NCBI RefSeq assembly: GCF_001421715.1
Contig: NZ_LMKP01000007.1
Coordinates: 46,485 to 95,374, forward strand
Source: Sphingomonas sp. Leaf22
GTDB lineage: Bacteria > Pseudomonadota > Alphaproteobacteria > Sphingomonadales > Sphingomonadaceae
Direction of reading: 5' to 3'
Length of the DNA: 48,890 bases
The position numbers and the translations under genes are program-made. This document shows positions 17,441 through 24,027 of the stretch, one piece after another; position 1 is the stretch's first letter; the number at the start of each line of letters is the position of its first letter. Below the pieces are notes generated by a model. The model was not told the DNA's origin. It ran no database searches and saw only the letters and a list, made by a program, of their open reading frames with translations.

Positions 17441-18333
17441 GCCGCTCCCAGATTGGCGAGGATCGAATAGGCCAGCCGCGCCGATTCAGGCGTCGGGCGA
17501 TAGAGCGAGGCCATCTGCGGCACCGCCGCCGGGTTGGCGCCTTTGCTGCGCACGACGTTCAGATTGGCGATGGTCGTCGCCAGCCATGCCTCGTCGCCGC
17601 CCTGTGCCTCGTTGCCCATGATGACGTCGCCGCCAAAGCCGTTCAGCATCACGGCGGGCTGCTGCATCCGGTTGACCGGAAAGCCGCCATCCTCGACGCC
17701 GCTGCCGCCGCCGGTCTTCGCCCCGCGGTCGAGCTTCGCGCCCATCCGTTCGTAGATGTCGCCGAGCGAGCGCGGCTGGCCGCCGGGTGCGAAGAAGATC
17801 GACCGGTTCGCGCGGGCGGCGGCGGGGAACATCGCCGCGGCCGACCGGTCGGGATTGGCCTGCATCGACGTCAGGAACTGGCGCGCGCCGCCCAGCCCCA
17901 GGAAATGCGCCATATACAGGTCGGTGCCGGTCGCGTTGCGGCCCAGTGCGCCTTCCAGCGCGGATTTGTTGTCGGCGGCATGTTCGGCGGCCATCAGCGA
18001 CGATGCCTGCGGGTCGTTGCGCAATTGCAGGATCGCCTGACGGGTGGCAGGGTCGGCGACATAGTAACGGCCGTTGCTGCCCTGGCGGATGCTGTCCGAC
18101 GCCCATTGCATGCCGTGCTCGGCACCATGCGCCTTGACCACGCCCAGCCAGCTTTGTTCGACGAACTGGTAGAGCCCGGTCGCCGACGAGGTCGCGGCGC
18201 GCGCGTTGGTGTGAAGGCCGCTTTCGACCTGCGCCTGACCCAGCAGGAAATTGAAATCGATGCCCGTCCGCGCGCTCGCCGTCGCGATCGCTGCATGGAC
18301 GTTTGATCTGGCTTCTACCGGAACGACATTCAT
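17437..18333 (-). CDS. Flagellar lytic transglycosylase (SLT domain)
   Basis: The 298-residue protein has a Slt-type lysozyme fold near its N-terminus. The catalytic glutamate is in 'GQAQVESGL' (E37), followed by 'SSATGLYQFVEQSWLGVV'. No Sec signal peptide is visible, as in FlgJ, which leaves through the flagellar export channel. The FlgJ of this window (27348-27707) has only a rod-binding domain, so this protein probably supplies the missing wall-cutting activity for rod penetration. The ATG at 18333 is chosen because the sigma-54 promoter at 18373-18387 predicts a transcript starting near 18361. The longer GTG frame to 18369 would begin upstream of that transcript. First gene of the flhA-fliA unit. 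Confidence 0.88.
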   Translation of the reverse strand: MNVVPVEARSNVHAAIATASARTGIDFNFLLGQAQVESGLHTNARAATSSATGLYQFVEQSWLGVVKAHGAEHGMQWASDSIRQGSNGRYYVADPATRQAILQLRNDPQASSLMAAEHAADNKSALEGALGRNATGTDLYMAHFLGLGGARQFLTSMQANPDRSAAAMFPAAARANRSIFFAPGGQPRSLGDIYERMGAKLDRGAKTGGGSGVEDGGFPVNRMQQPAVMLNGFGGDVIMGNEAQGGDEAWLATTIANLNVVRSKGANPAAVPQMASLYRPTPESARLAYSILANLGAA

Positions 18334-18372
18334 CGGGCTGTGCTTCGCTTCCCCTGTTCGGGGATCCACTCA

Positions 18373-18387
18373 GCAAGCGGCGTGCCA
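18373..18387 (-). promoter_or_regulatory. Sigma-54 promoter of the transglycosylase-flhA-fliA operon
   Basis: On the minus strand this reads TGGCACGCCGCTTGC, a full match to TGGCAC-N5-TTGC with GG and GC at the right spacing. The predicted start is near 18361, leaving a 28-base leader. Confidence 0.88.
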
Positions 18388-18445
18388 GTTTCGGAATGTT
18401 CGTGTCCGTGCCCCGAAGCGTGCGCCATCCGCCCCGCCGCAAAAC

Positions 18446-18526
18446 GTCATCCCGGCGCAGGCTGGGATCTCCCGGTTATAGCACCCTGCAAGAGCCGCAT
18501 GAGACCCCGGCCTTCGCTGGGGTGAC
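18446..18526. repeat. Imperfect inverted-repeat (REP-like) element
   Basis: Arms at 18446-18471 (starts GTCATCCCGGCGCAGG) and 18501-18526 (complement starts GTCACCCCAGCGAAGG) are 26 bp with about 20 matches, separated by 29 bp. The element sits in the 217-bp gap between flgN and the transglycosylase promoter. Confidence 0.7.
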
Positions 18527-18550
18527 GTGCCCGGCCATGGGGTCCAATGC

Positions 18551-18889
18551 TTACCGATACGCCGCCGCCGCCATCCGCTGCGGCGTGCCGGCAATGCCTG
18601 GCCGGTAGGCCGGCAATCCGCCGCCGGTCAGCTGGTCGATGCGCCGCCGGACGTTGGCGGTCATCAGATTGACGTAGATGCGCGCGGTCTCGTTCAGCCG
18701 CTGCGCCTCGCGCGCCAGCGTTTCCAGCTCGGCGTCGAGCGGGACGTCGTCATTGGCGGCGACCGCCTCGATCCCCTGCAGCTTCATCGCCGTCGCGGTT
18801 TCCAGCGCGGTGACATCGTTCGCCTGCAGTGCGGCGATTTCCGCATGCAGGCTGTCGATGATCTGGATCAGCGCATCACGCCGGTTCAT
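18551..18889 (-). CDS. flgN: FlgN-like flagellar export chaperone
   Basis: The 112-residue helical protein ('MNRRDALIQIIDSLHAEIAALQANDVTALE') fits the FlgN family, which chaperones the hook-filament junction proteins FlgK and FlgL. It overlaps the end of flgM by 14 bases. The partner genes flgK and flgL are on the other arm of the cluster. Similarity is weak in this family, so the call rests on size, predicted helices and the flgM-flgN order. Its last codons contain two CCGGCAAT-type motifs that may be regulatory (see findings). Confidence 0.82.
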   Translation of the reverse strand: MNRRDALIQIIDSLHAEIAALQANDVTALETATAMKLQGIEAVAANDDVPLDAELETLAREAQRLNETARIYVNLMTANVRRRIDQLTGGGLPAYRPGIAGTPQRMAAAAYR

Positions 18890-19181
18890 TGCTGTTCCAA
18901 TCGAGTTTCAGGGCGATGAGCCGGTCGGCGATAGTGGCGGGCGACAGAGGGAAACGGCCGTCGGCGATCGCCTTGCGGATCGTCGCGACCCGGTCGGTAT
19001 CGACCGGTGCCGATGCCGACATGGCGGCCGCCGTCGTGCCCCCCGACAGGATCGCCACGCCGGTCTTCGCCACCGCGCTGTCGGGCGCCGGCGTCGCTGC
19101 GGCGCGTGTCTGCCCTTCGGGGCGTGCGATGGCACGCTGCCCGATCGACGATACCGGCCTTGAACCGACTGAATCTACCAT
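18876..19181 (-). CDS. flgM: Anti-sigma-28 factor FlgM
   Basis: FlgM is 101 residues: a disordered Ala/Pro/Thr-rich N-terminal half and the conserved FliA-binding C-terminal helices ('VDTDRVATIRKAIADGRFPLSPATIADRLIAL'). It holds FliA inactive until it is exported through the finished hook. The ATG at 19181 is preferred because AAGGA lies seven bases upstream; an in-frame ATG at 19196 has no ribosome site. It forms its own unit with flgN, separate from flgA. Confidence 0.92.
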   Translation of the reverse strand: MVDSVGSRPVSSIGQRAIARPEGQTRAAATPAPDSAVAKTGVAILSGGTTAAAMSASAPVDTDRVATIRKAIADGRFPLSPATIADRLIALKLDWNSNEPA

Positions 19182-19214
19182 GTCCCCGTCCTTCACGAAC
19201 TGCTGACATGAGGA

Positions 19215-19241
19215 GAAACGACGCCATCGCGAACTTCTTTA
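19215..19241 (-). promoter_or_regulatory. Candidate sigma-28 promoter of flgM-flgN
   Basis: On the minus strand TAAAG is followed by GTCGTTTC with the canonical TAAA-N15 spacing (consensus TAAAG...GCCGATAA). The -10 half matches only partly. It would give a leader of roughly 25 bases before flgM. flgM commonly has a class III promoter in other bacteria. Confidence 0.3.
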
Positions 19242-19283
19242 GCAAAAATTACTGCGGATCGGTTTTTTGTCGATTTCGCCGTG

Positions 19284-19817
19284 TCAGCGATCGAAACCGG
19301 GCAGGGCGGCACGGCCCGATTCCATCGCGATCGCCTGGATCGGCGGCTTTGCGGGATCGACCTTCACCATCAACCGGCCGCCGACCGGCGCATCGCCCAT
19401 CGCCACGCCGTCGCGGGTGATCGAAAAGCCCTCGGCCCCGGCTTCGACCATGATCGGGTCGCCGCGGCGGATCACCGGTTCGGGCTTGACGGGTGCGGCG
19501 ACGGCGACGGCCGGTACGGGGCGTTCGGGAAGGGGGCGGGCCAGACGGCGGACCGGGACATAGACCTTCCATGCCGGTGCCATGCAGTTGACGACCACCG
19601 CATCCTGCCGTTCTGACAGCCAGCTGAATTGCGGCATCGCGCATTTCGCCAGCTTCAGCCGAGAATCGACCCGCATCTGCGCGCCGCCGTCCATGCCGAT
19701 GCTGGCACCGGTGAACTGCACGATCGCTTCGTCGAGTTGCGCGGTCGACTGGAAACCTTGCGCCGCCACGACGGGGGCGGCGGTCAGCAATGCGATGGTC
19801 AGGATCGGGCGGATCAT
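19284..19817 (-). CDS. flgA: Flagellar P-ring assembly chaperone FlgA
   Basis: FlgA is 177 residues with a Sec signal peptide (about 1-19), a conserved cysteine pair ('KLAKCAMPQF' and 'VVVNCMAP') and a C-terminal SAF-type domain ('VIRRGDPIMVEAGAEGFSITRDGVAMGDAPVGGRLMVKV'). It assists FlgI polymerisation in the periplasm. The ATG at 19817 overlaps the stop of the motB-like gene by four bases. Genes for its client FlgI and for FlgH are in the divergent flg operon. Confidence 0.94.
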   Translation of the reverse strand: MIRPILTIALLTAAPVVAAQGFQSTAQLDEAIVQFTGASIGMDGGAQMRVDSRLKLAKCAMPQFSWLSERQDAVVVNCMAPAWKVYVPVRRLARPLPERPVPAVAVAAPVKPEPVIRRGDPIMVEAGAEGFSITRDGVAMGDAPVGGRLMVKVDPAKPPIQAIAMESGRAALPGFDR

Positions 19818-20362
19818 CGGTCGGCTCCATAAGCGGGGGGGGCAACCGGCACCTGCCGGTCGGCAACGGCTTGCCGGTCGCCGGCAAAGCCCAGATCGAT
19901 CTGGACGCCGCGCGTGCCGGTGGCGGGCGGGGCAAGGGCAAGCTGGTCGGGCTGTACCGCGCCATCGGCGACCAGCGCGGTCGCAACGGTGCGGGCACGG
20001 TCGCTGGCAAGGATCGCGGCGCTGCCGGTCAGCGGGTCGACATCGCCGGCGGTGCCGCCGGTCAGCGTCACCATGACCCGCGGGTCGGCGGCGGCGGTCC
20101 GGACGAACTCCACCGTCCGGGCATAGCTGGCCGGCATGGCGGACGATCCCGTGGCAAAGCCGTCGACGATCCCGCGATCGAGCGTCATCGGCGCGGCATC
20201 GGCATCGAACCCCGCGCGGATGCCAGCTGTCAGCGCCTTCCGGTCGACCATCTGCGCTGCATGCAGGAACACGAAGAACCCGACCAGCAACAGGGACAGG
20301 TCGGCCAGCGTGGTCAGCCATAGCGGCCGGCCGGGGGCGACATCGAACTGCGACATCTTCAT
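19814..20362 (-). CDS. Reduced MotB-like stator protein (second stator, subunit B)
   Basis: This 182-residue protein has one N-terminal membrane segment ('LTTLADLSLLLVGFFVFL') with an aspartate at residue 21, in the place of the ion-binding Asp of MotB. The periplasmic part is short and OmpA-like but degenerate. Where MotB has GHTD it reads GGTAG, while the following 'LASDRARTVATALVADG' helix is kept. Loss of the Asp that contacts peptidoglycan suggests weak or altered wall anchoring. It is coupled by ATGA overlaps to the motA-like gene before it and to flgA after it. The canonical motB lies at 31016-32020. Function as a true stator is inference. Confidence 0.75.
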   Translation of the reverse strand: MKMSQFDVAPGRPLWLTTLADLSLLLVGFFVFLHAAQMVDRKALTAGIRAGFDADAAPMTLDRGIVDGFATGSSAMPASYARTVEFVRTAAADPRVMVTLTGGTAGDVDPLTGSAAILASDRARTVATALVADGAVQPDQLALAPPATGTRGVQIDLGFAGDRQAVADRQVPVAPPAYGADR

Positions 20363-21012
20363 TCTGCGGCCTCCCGGAAATGCGGACGTTCGCGCCGGGC
20401 CAGCGCGACCAGCGGCCCTTCGAACCGGCTGCGTTCGAACGCCTCGATCCGCGCCATCCGCCGCAGCCGTCCGGCGATCGGCATCCCGATCAGCGCGGCG
20501 ACGATCGCGCCGTACAGGGTCGACAGCAGCGCGACGGCCATCGCCCTCCCAATCGCGGTCGGATCGGTCATTGCCATGAACATCTGCACCAGCCCGACCA
20601 GCGTGCCGATCATGCCCAGCGCCGGTGCCAGTTCGGCGACCGCCGCCCACATGTCGGCGGCGGCGAGGTGGCGTTCGGCACGCGCGGCGTTGCGATGGCT
20701 CAGCGTCTCGCCGACCGCATCCGGCCCCGCGCCATCAACGATCGCGGCGATCGCTTCGGCGATATCGGGATCGGCGATCTGCGACCGATCGAGCGTCAGT
20801 ACGCCGTGCCGCCGCGCGATCCGCGCCAGCGCGGCGATCTGTTCGATGCCGGCATCGGCGGTGAACGAGCGGCGCGGCAGCGTGGCGAGCGCGCGAAGGG
20901 CGCGGCCCACATCGGCGAACGGCGTGCGGATCGCGATCGTCAGTATGGTGCCGCCGATCACGAACAGGGCGGCCATCGGATCGGCATAGGGGGCGAGCAG
21001 CGTCAGGTTCAT
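20359..21012 (-). CDS. MotA/PomA-like stator channel protein (second stator, subunit A)
   Basis: The 217-residue membrane protein has a hydrophobic segment near the N-terminus ('MAALFVIGGTILTIAIRTPFADV'), a cytoplasmic loop and two C-terminal membrane helices. It carries the MotA/PomA signature 'ELAPALGMIGTLVGLVQMF'. It resembles the shorter PomA/MotP class more than the 287-residue canonical MotA encoded at 30148. The ATG at 21012 coincides with the start predicted from the sigma-54 promoter at 21025-21039, so the message may be leaderless. A longer reading to 21054 would cross that promoter and is rejected. First gene of the motA-like, motB-like, flgA unit. Confidence 0.8.
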   Translation of the reverse strand: MNLTLLAPYADPMAALFVIGGTILTIAIRTPFADVGRALRALATLPRRSFTADAGIEQIAALARIARRHGVLTLDRSQIADPDIAEAIAAIVDGAGPDAVGETLSHRNAARAERHLAAADMWAAVAELAPALGMIGTLVGLVQMFMAMTDPTAIGRAMAVALLSTLYGAIVAALIGMPIAGRLRRMARIEAFERSRFEGPLVALARRERPHFREAAE

Positions 21013-21024
21013 GCCCGCCATACT

Positions 21025-21039
21025 GCAAGGGCAATGCCA
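21025..21039 (-). promoter_or_regulatory. Sigma-54 promoter of the second stator-flgA operon
   Basis: On the minus strand this reads TGGCATTGCCCTTGC, matching TGGCAY-N5-TTGC with correct GG-GC spacing. The predicted start is near 21013, one base from the ATG. Confidence 0.85.
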
Positions 21040-21046
21040 GTTTGCG

Positions 21047-21066
21047 CCCGGCAATGGCTTGCCGGG
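21047..21066. promoter_or_regulatory. Perfect 20-bp palindrome between divergent sigma-54 promoters (candidate activator-binding site)
   Basis: CCCGGCAATGGCTTGCCGGG has perfect 8-bp arms around TGGC. It is noncoding and sits just upstream of the leftward promoter and about 75 bp upstream of the rightward flgB promoter. It is well placed for an FlbD/FleQ-type enhancer serving both. The role is inferred from position and symmetry. Confidence 0.5.
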
Positions 21067-21139
21067 TTACGGCGGGCGGTTGCCGCGATCATGGTTAAGG
21101 TCGCACCGGTTCCGGTCGCGGCACGGGGATGCGCGAAAC

Positions 21140-21155
21140 TGGCACGCGCTTTGCT
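21140..21155 (+). promoter_or_regulatory. Sigma-54 promoter of the flgBCDE operon
   Basis: TGGCACGCGCTTTGCT matches the -24/-12 consensus at every conserved position with correct spacing. Transcription would begin near 21166, giving a 40-base leader before flgB. Confidence 0.9.
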
Positions 21156-21205
21156 GTGATCCGTGGGGACGCGCATCCGGCGCGCCGCTTGGGGACTTTG
21201 GGCCG

Positions 21206-21556
21206 ATGGCCGACAATGCTCTGTTCGGGATACATGGTGCCGCGCTGGAAGTGCGGGCGCAGCGCATGGGGATGCTGGCGTCGAACATCGCCAACGCATC
21301 CACGCCCGGATTCAAGGCGAAGGACGTCAATTTCCGCGCGGCGCTGGCCGGGGCGGAACGCGGCGGCAATGTCGACGGCGCGATCGACCGCAACACGCTG
21401 TATCGCCTGCCGCTCCAGCCCTCGATGGACGGCAACACCGTCGAACTGGCGACCGAACAGACCGCGTTCGCGGAAAACGCCGTGGCGTATCAGACGACGC
21501 TCGCGTTCCTGAACGGCCGCATCTCCACCATCACCCGCGCGCTGAAGGGGGAATAA
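21206..21556 (+). CDS. flgB: Flagellar proximal rod protein FlgB
   Basis: FlgB is 116 residues. The N-terminal rod signature 'LEVRAQRMGMLASNIANASTPGFKAKDVNF' and a C-terminal helix ('VAYQTTLAFLNGRISTITRAL') are present. It forms the innermost rod with FlgC and FlgF. The ATG at 21206 is the only start that gives the family N-terminus. It opens the rightward flg operon under the sigma-54 promoter at 21140; flgC follows after three bases. Confidence 0.96.
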   Translation: MADNALFGIHGAALEVRAQRMGMLASNIANASTPGFKAKDVNFRAALAGAERGGNVDGAIDRNTLYRLPLQPSMDGNTVELATEQTAFAENAVAYQTTLAFLNGRISTITRALKGE

Positions 21557-21559
21557 GCG

Positions 21560-21967
21560 ATGGCTGCTCCGATGAGCATCTTCGAGGTATCGGGCCGCGC
21601 GATGTCCGCGCAGCTCGTACGGATGAACACTACCGCGTCGAACCTTGCCAATGCCGGCGCGGTCGCGACGACCGAGGCGACCGCCTATCGCACGATGAAG
21701 CCGGTGTTCCGCACCAGCTTCGACGCCGCCAGCGGCCTCGCCACCGTCGATGCCCGGCAGATCGTGCAGGCGGGCGAGACCCCGGCCAAACGCTACGATC
21801 CGAGCAACCCGCTGGCCGACCCCGAAGGCAATGTCTGGGAAGCGGCCGTCGACGAACCGCGCGAGCTGGTCGACATGCTCGACGCCGCCCGCACCTATCA
21901 GAACAACGTCGAAGTGATGTCGACCGCCAAGTCGCTCATCACCGAAACCCTCCGTCTGGGACGCTGA
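21560..21967 (+). CDS. flgC: Flagellar proximal rod protein FlgC
   Basis: FlgC is 135 residues with the N-terminal rod motif 'SAQLVRMNTTASNLANAGAVATTEATAYR' and the C-terminal 'NNVEVMSTAKSLITETLRLGR' helix that packs into the rod core. The length matches the family. It lies three bases after flgB and two before flgD, clearly co-transcribed. Confidence 0.96.
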   Translation: MAAPMSIFEVSGRAMSAQLVRMNTTASNLANAGAVATTEATAYRTMKPVFRTSFDAASGLATVDARQIVQAGETPAKRYDPSNPLADPEGNVWEAAVDEPRELVDMLDAARTYQNNVEVMSTAKSLITETLRLGR

Positions 21968-21969
21968 TC

Positions 21970-22644
21970 ATGGCCACCACCTCGGTCCAGAATATTCCGC
22001 AACTCGATGCCGCGAAGCAGGCGGCGGCAAAGTCCAAACTGGGCCAGCGTTCGCTGGGCCAGGATGACTTCCTCCGCCTGATGACCGCGCAGCTTCAATA
22101 TCAGGATCCCTTCAACCCCACCGACAACGGCCAGATGGTCGCGCAGATGGCGCAATTCTCGTCGCTGTCGGGCATCACCGAGATGACGTCGACGTTGAAG
22201 ACGCTGGCGGCGAAGATGGGCGGCAACGGCACCAGCGACGCGGTGTCGTGGATCGGCAAGGCGGTGTTGACCGACAGTCCGACCGCGACCGCCGACAATA
22301 GCGGCAACGTCAACGGCGCGGTCGAACTCGATGCCGATGCCGCCAAGGTCCAGCTCGAAATCCGCGACGCCAGCGGCGTGGTCGCCCGCACCGTGTCGAT
22401 GGGTCCGCAGCCCAGGGGCATGGTCGATTACCAATGGGACGGCACGACCGACCAGGGCCTTCCCGCCGGTGCCGGCCCCTACACCATCTCGGTCGCCGCA
22501 TCCGACAAGAGCGGCGTCGTGGTCAAGGCACGCAACCTCGCCTGGACGGGCGTGTCCTCGGTCATGCCGAACGGCGGCAAGCCGACGCTGACGTTGTCGA
22601 ACGGGTCGCAGGTCGCGGCCGACACCGTCCGCAAGATCGCCTGA
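21970..22644 (+). CDS. flgD: Flagellar hook cap protein FlgD
   Basis: FlgD is 224 residues. The N-terminal hook-cap region ('LGQDDFLRLMTAQLQYQDPFNPTDNGQMVAQMAQFSSLSGI') is highly conserved. The C-terminal part forms the Ig-like and Tudor-like domains ('VDYQWDGTTDQGLPAGAGPYTI'). It scaffolds hook growth and is discarded afterwards. The ATG at 21970 follows flgC by two bases. Confidence 0.96.
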   Translation: MATTSVQNIPQLDAAKQAAAKSKLGQRSLGQDDFLRLMTAQLQYQDPFNPTDNGQMVAQMAQFSSLSGITEMTSTLKTLAAKMGGNGTSDAVSWIGKAVLTDSPTATADNSGNVNGAVELDADAAKVQLEIRDASGVVARTVSMGPQPRGMVDYQWDGTTDQGLPAGAGPYTISVAASDKSGVVVKARNLAWTGVSSVMPNGGKPTLTLSNGSQVAADTVRKIA

Positions 22645-22678
22645 TCCCTCACTTTACGAATTCACGCAGGAGCCTAGC

Positions 22679-23974
22679 ATGTCCTTCTATACCTCGCTGT
22701 CCGGCCTGAAGGCCTCTCAGGTCGACATGGCGTCGATCGCGCACAACCTTGCCAACGTCGGCACCACCGGCTTCAAGAAGAGCCGCGCCGAATTCGCCGA
22801 CGTGATCGCGTCGAACCTCGCCGTCGCGCCGACGCAGATGGTCGGTTCGGGTACGGTGGTGAAGGGCAATCGCCAGCAGTTCGGCGAAGGCAATCTCGTC
22901 CAGTCGTCGTCGTCGCTCGACATCGCGATCGCCGGCGACGGTTTCTTCACGCTGAAGCCCGATCCCAACAAGCAGGGTCTGGCCTTCACCCGCAACGGTT
23001 CGCTGCGCGTCGATGCGAACCAGTTCGTCACCGATGCGCAGGGCGCGCGGTTGCAGGTCTATCCGGTCGACGGAAACGGCAACGTCATCGCGACGACGCG
23101 TGAATCGCTGACCGACCTCGTGCTCGCCGGAACCTCCGGCAAGCCGAAGGGCACCGACAATGTGACGCTCGGGCTCAATTTGAATGCGCGTTCGGTCGTT
23201 CCGGCGACGGGCGACTTCAGCCGGTTCGATTCCAGCAGCTACAACGAAGCGATCTCGACGACCGTGTATGACGGTGCCGGCAATCCGATGACGATGACCA
23301 CCTATCTGAAGCGGACGACGCCGCCGGTCGTCACCGTGCCGCCGGCCGTCGAGGATCTGTCGAGCACGTGGCAGGCTTACAGCTTCGTCGGTGACAAGCC
23401 GATGACCGTGGGAACCGGTGCCGCCGAAACTCCGGTGGTCACGGTCCAGTTCAATACCGCCGGCCAGCTTGCCGCACCGGTCGTCAGCACCTTCAACTCG
23501 TTCATGCCGCCGAGCGGCGTGGCCCAGCAGCAGATCAAGCTGACCGTACCGGTCACGACCGAATCGACCACCAAGCCGTTCAAGGTTGCCAGCCAGCTTC
23601 AGGACGGCGTCGAGGTCGGCCGGCTGCAGGGCGTGACGATCAACGAAAAGGGCATCGTTACCGCCAGCTATTCGAACGGCGATACCAAGCCGCTCGGCCA
23701 GGTCGCGATCGTCAACTTCTCGAACTCCTCGGGCCTGCGCCAGATGGGCAACAGCAACTGGCAGGCGACCGGCCTGTCGGGCGATCCGACCTTCGCCAGC
23801 TCGGGCGAAAACGGCGCAGGCTCGCTGATGTCGGGCATGATCGAGGGATCGAACGTCGACATCACCGAGGAACTGGTCGGCCTGATTGCCGCACAGCGCA
23901 ACTTCCAGGCGAACTCGAAGGCGCTCGACACCTCGAACCAGATCACGCGCTCGATCCTCGATCTGCGCGCCTGA
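22679..23974 (+). CDS. flgE: Flagellar hook protein FlgE
   Basis: FlgE is 431 residues with the N-terminal motif 'SFYTSLSGLKASQVDMASIAHNLANVGTTGFKKSR', a long outer-domain middle and the C-terminal 'LVGLIAAQRNFQANSKALDTSNQI' rod/hook helix. It polymerises into the hook. AGGAG sits seven bases before the ATG, which fits the high level needed. A 34-base gap separates it from flgD. Confidence 0.97.
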   Translation: MSFYTSLSGLKASQVDMASIAHNLANVGTTGFKKSRAEFADVIASNLAVAPTQMVGSGTVVKGNRQQFGEGNLVQSSSSLDIAIAGDGFFTLKPDPNKQGLAFTRNGSLRVDANQFVTDAQGARLQVYPVDGNGNVIATTRESLTDLVLAGTSGKPKGTDNVTLGLNLNARSVVPATGDFSRFDSSSYNEAISTTVYDGAGNPMTMTTYLKRTTPPVVTVPPAVEDLSSTWQAYSFVGDKPMTVGTGAAETPVVTVQFNTAGQLAAPVVSTFNSFMPPSGVAQQQIKLTVPVTTESTTKPFKVASQLQDGVEVGRLQGVTINEKGIVTASYSNGDTKPLGQVAIVNFSNSSGLRQMGNSNWQATGLSGDPTFASSGENGAGSLMSGMIEGSNVDITEELVGLIAAQRNFQANSKALDTSNQITRSILDLRA

Positions 23975-23980
23975 TGGAAC

Positions 23981-23996
23981 TGGCATGGCCCTTGCT
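23981..23996 (+). promoter_or_regulatory. Sigma-54 promoter upstream of flgF
   Basis: TGGCATGGCCCTTGCT matches TGGCAY-N5-TTGCW with correct spacing and begins seven bases after the flgE stop. The predicted start is near 24007, giving a 21-base leader. It splits the flg cluster into flgBCDE and flgF onward. Confidence 0.87.
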
Positions 23997-24027
23997 GTGA
24001 GGCAGGGGTCATAACACGGAGGCTTCG

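Noticed and set aside
19229..19257. CGCAGTAATTTTTGC before flgM as a sigma-54 promoter
   Set aside because: The -12 half is good, but the essential GG of the -24 half is missing.
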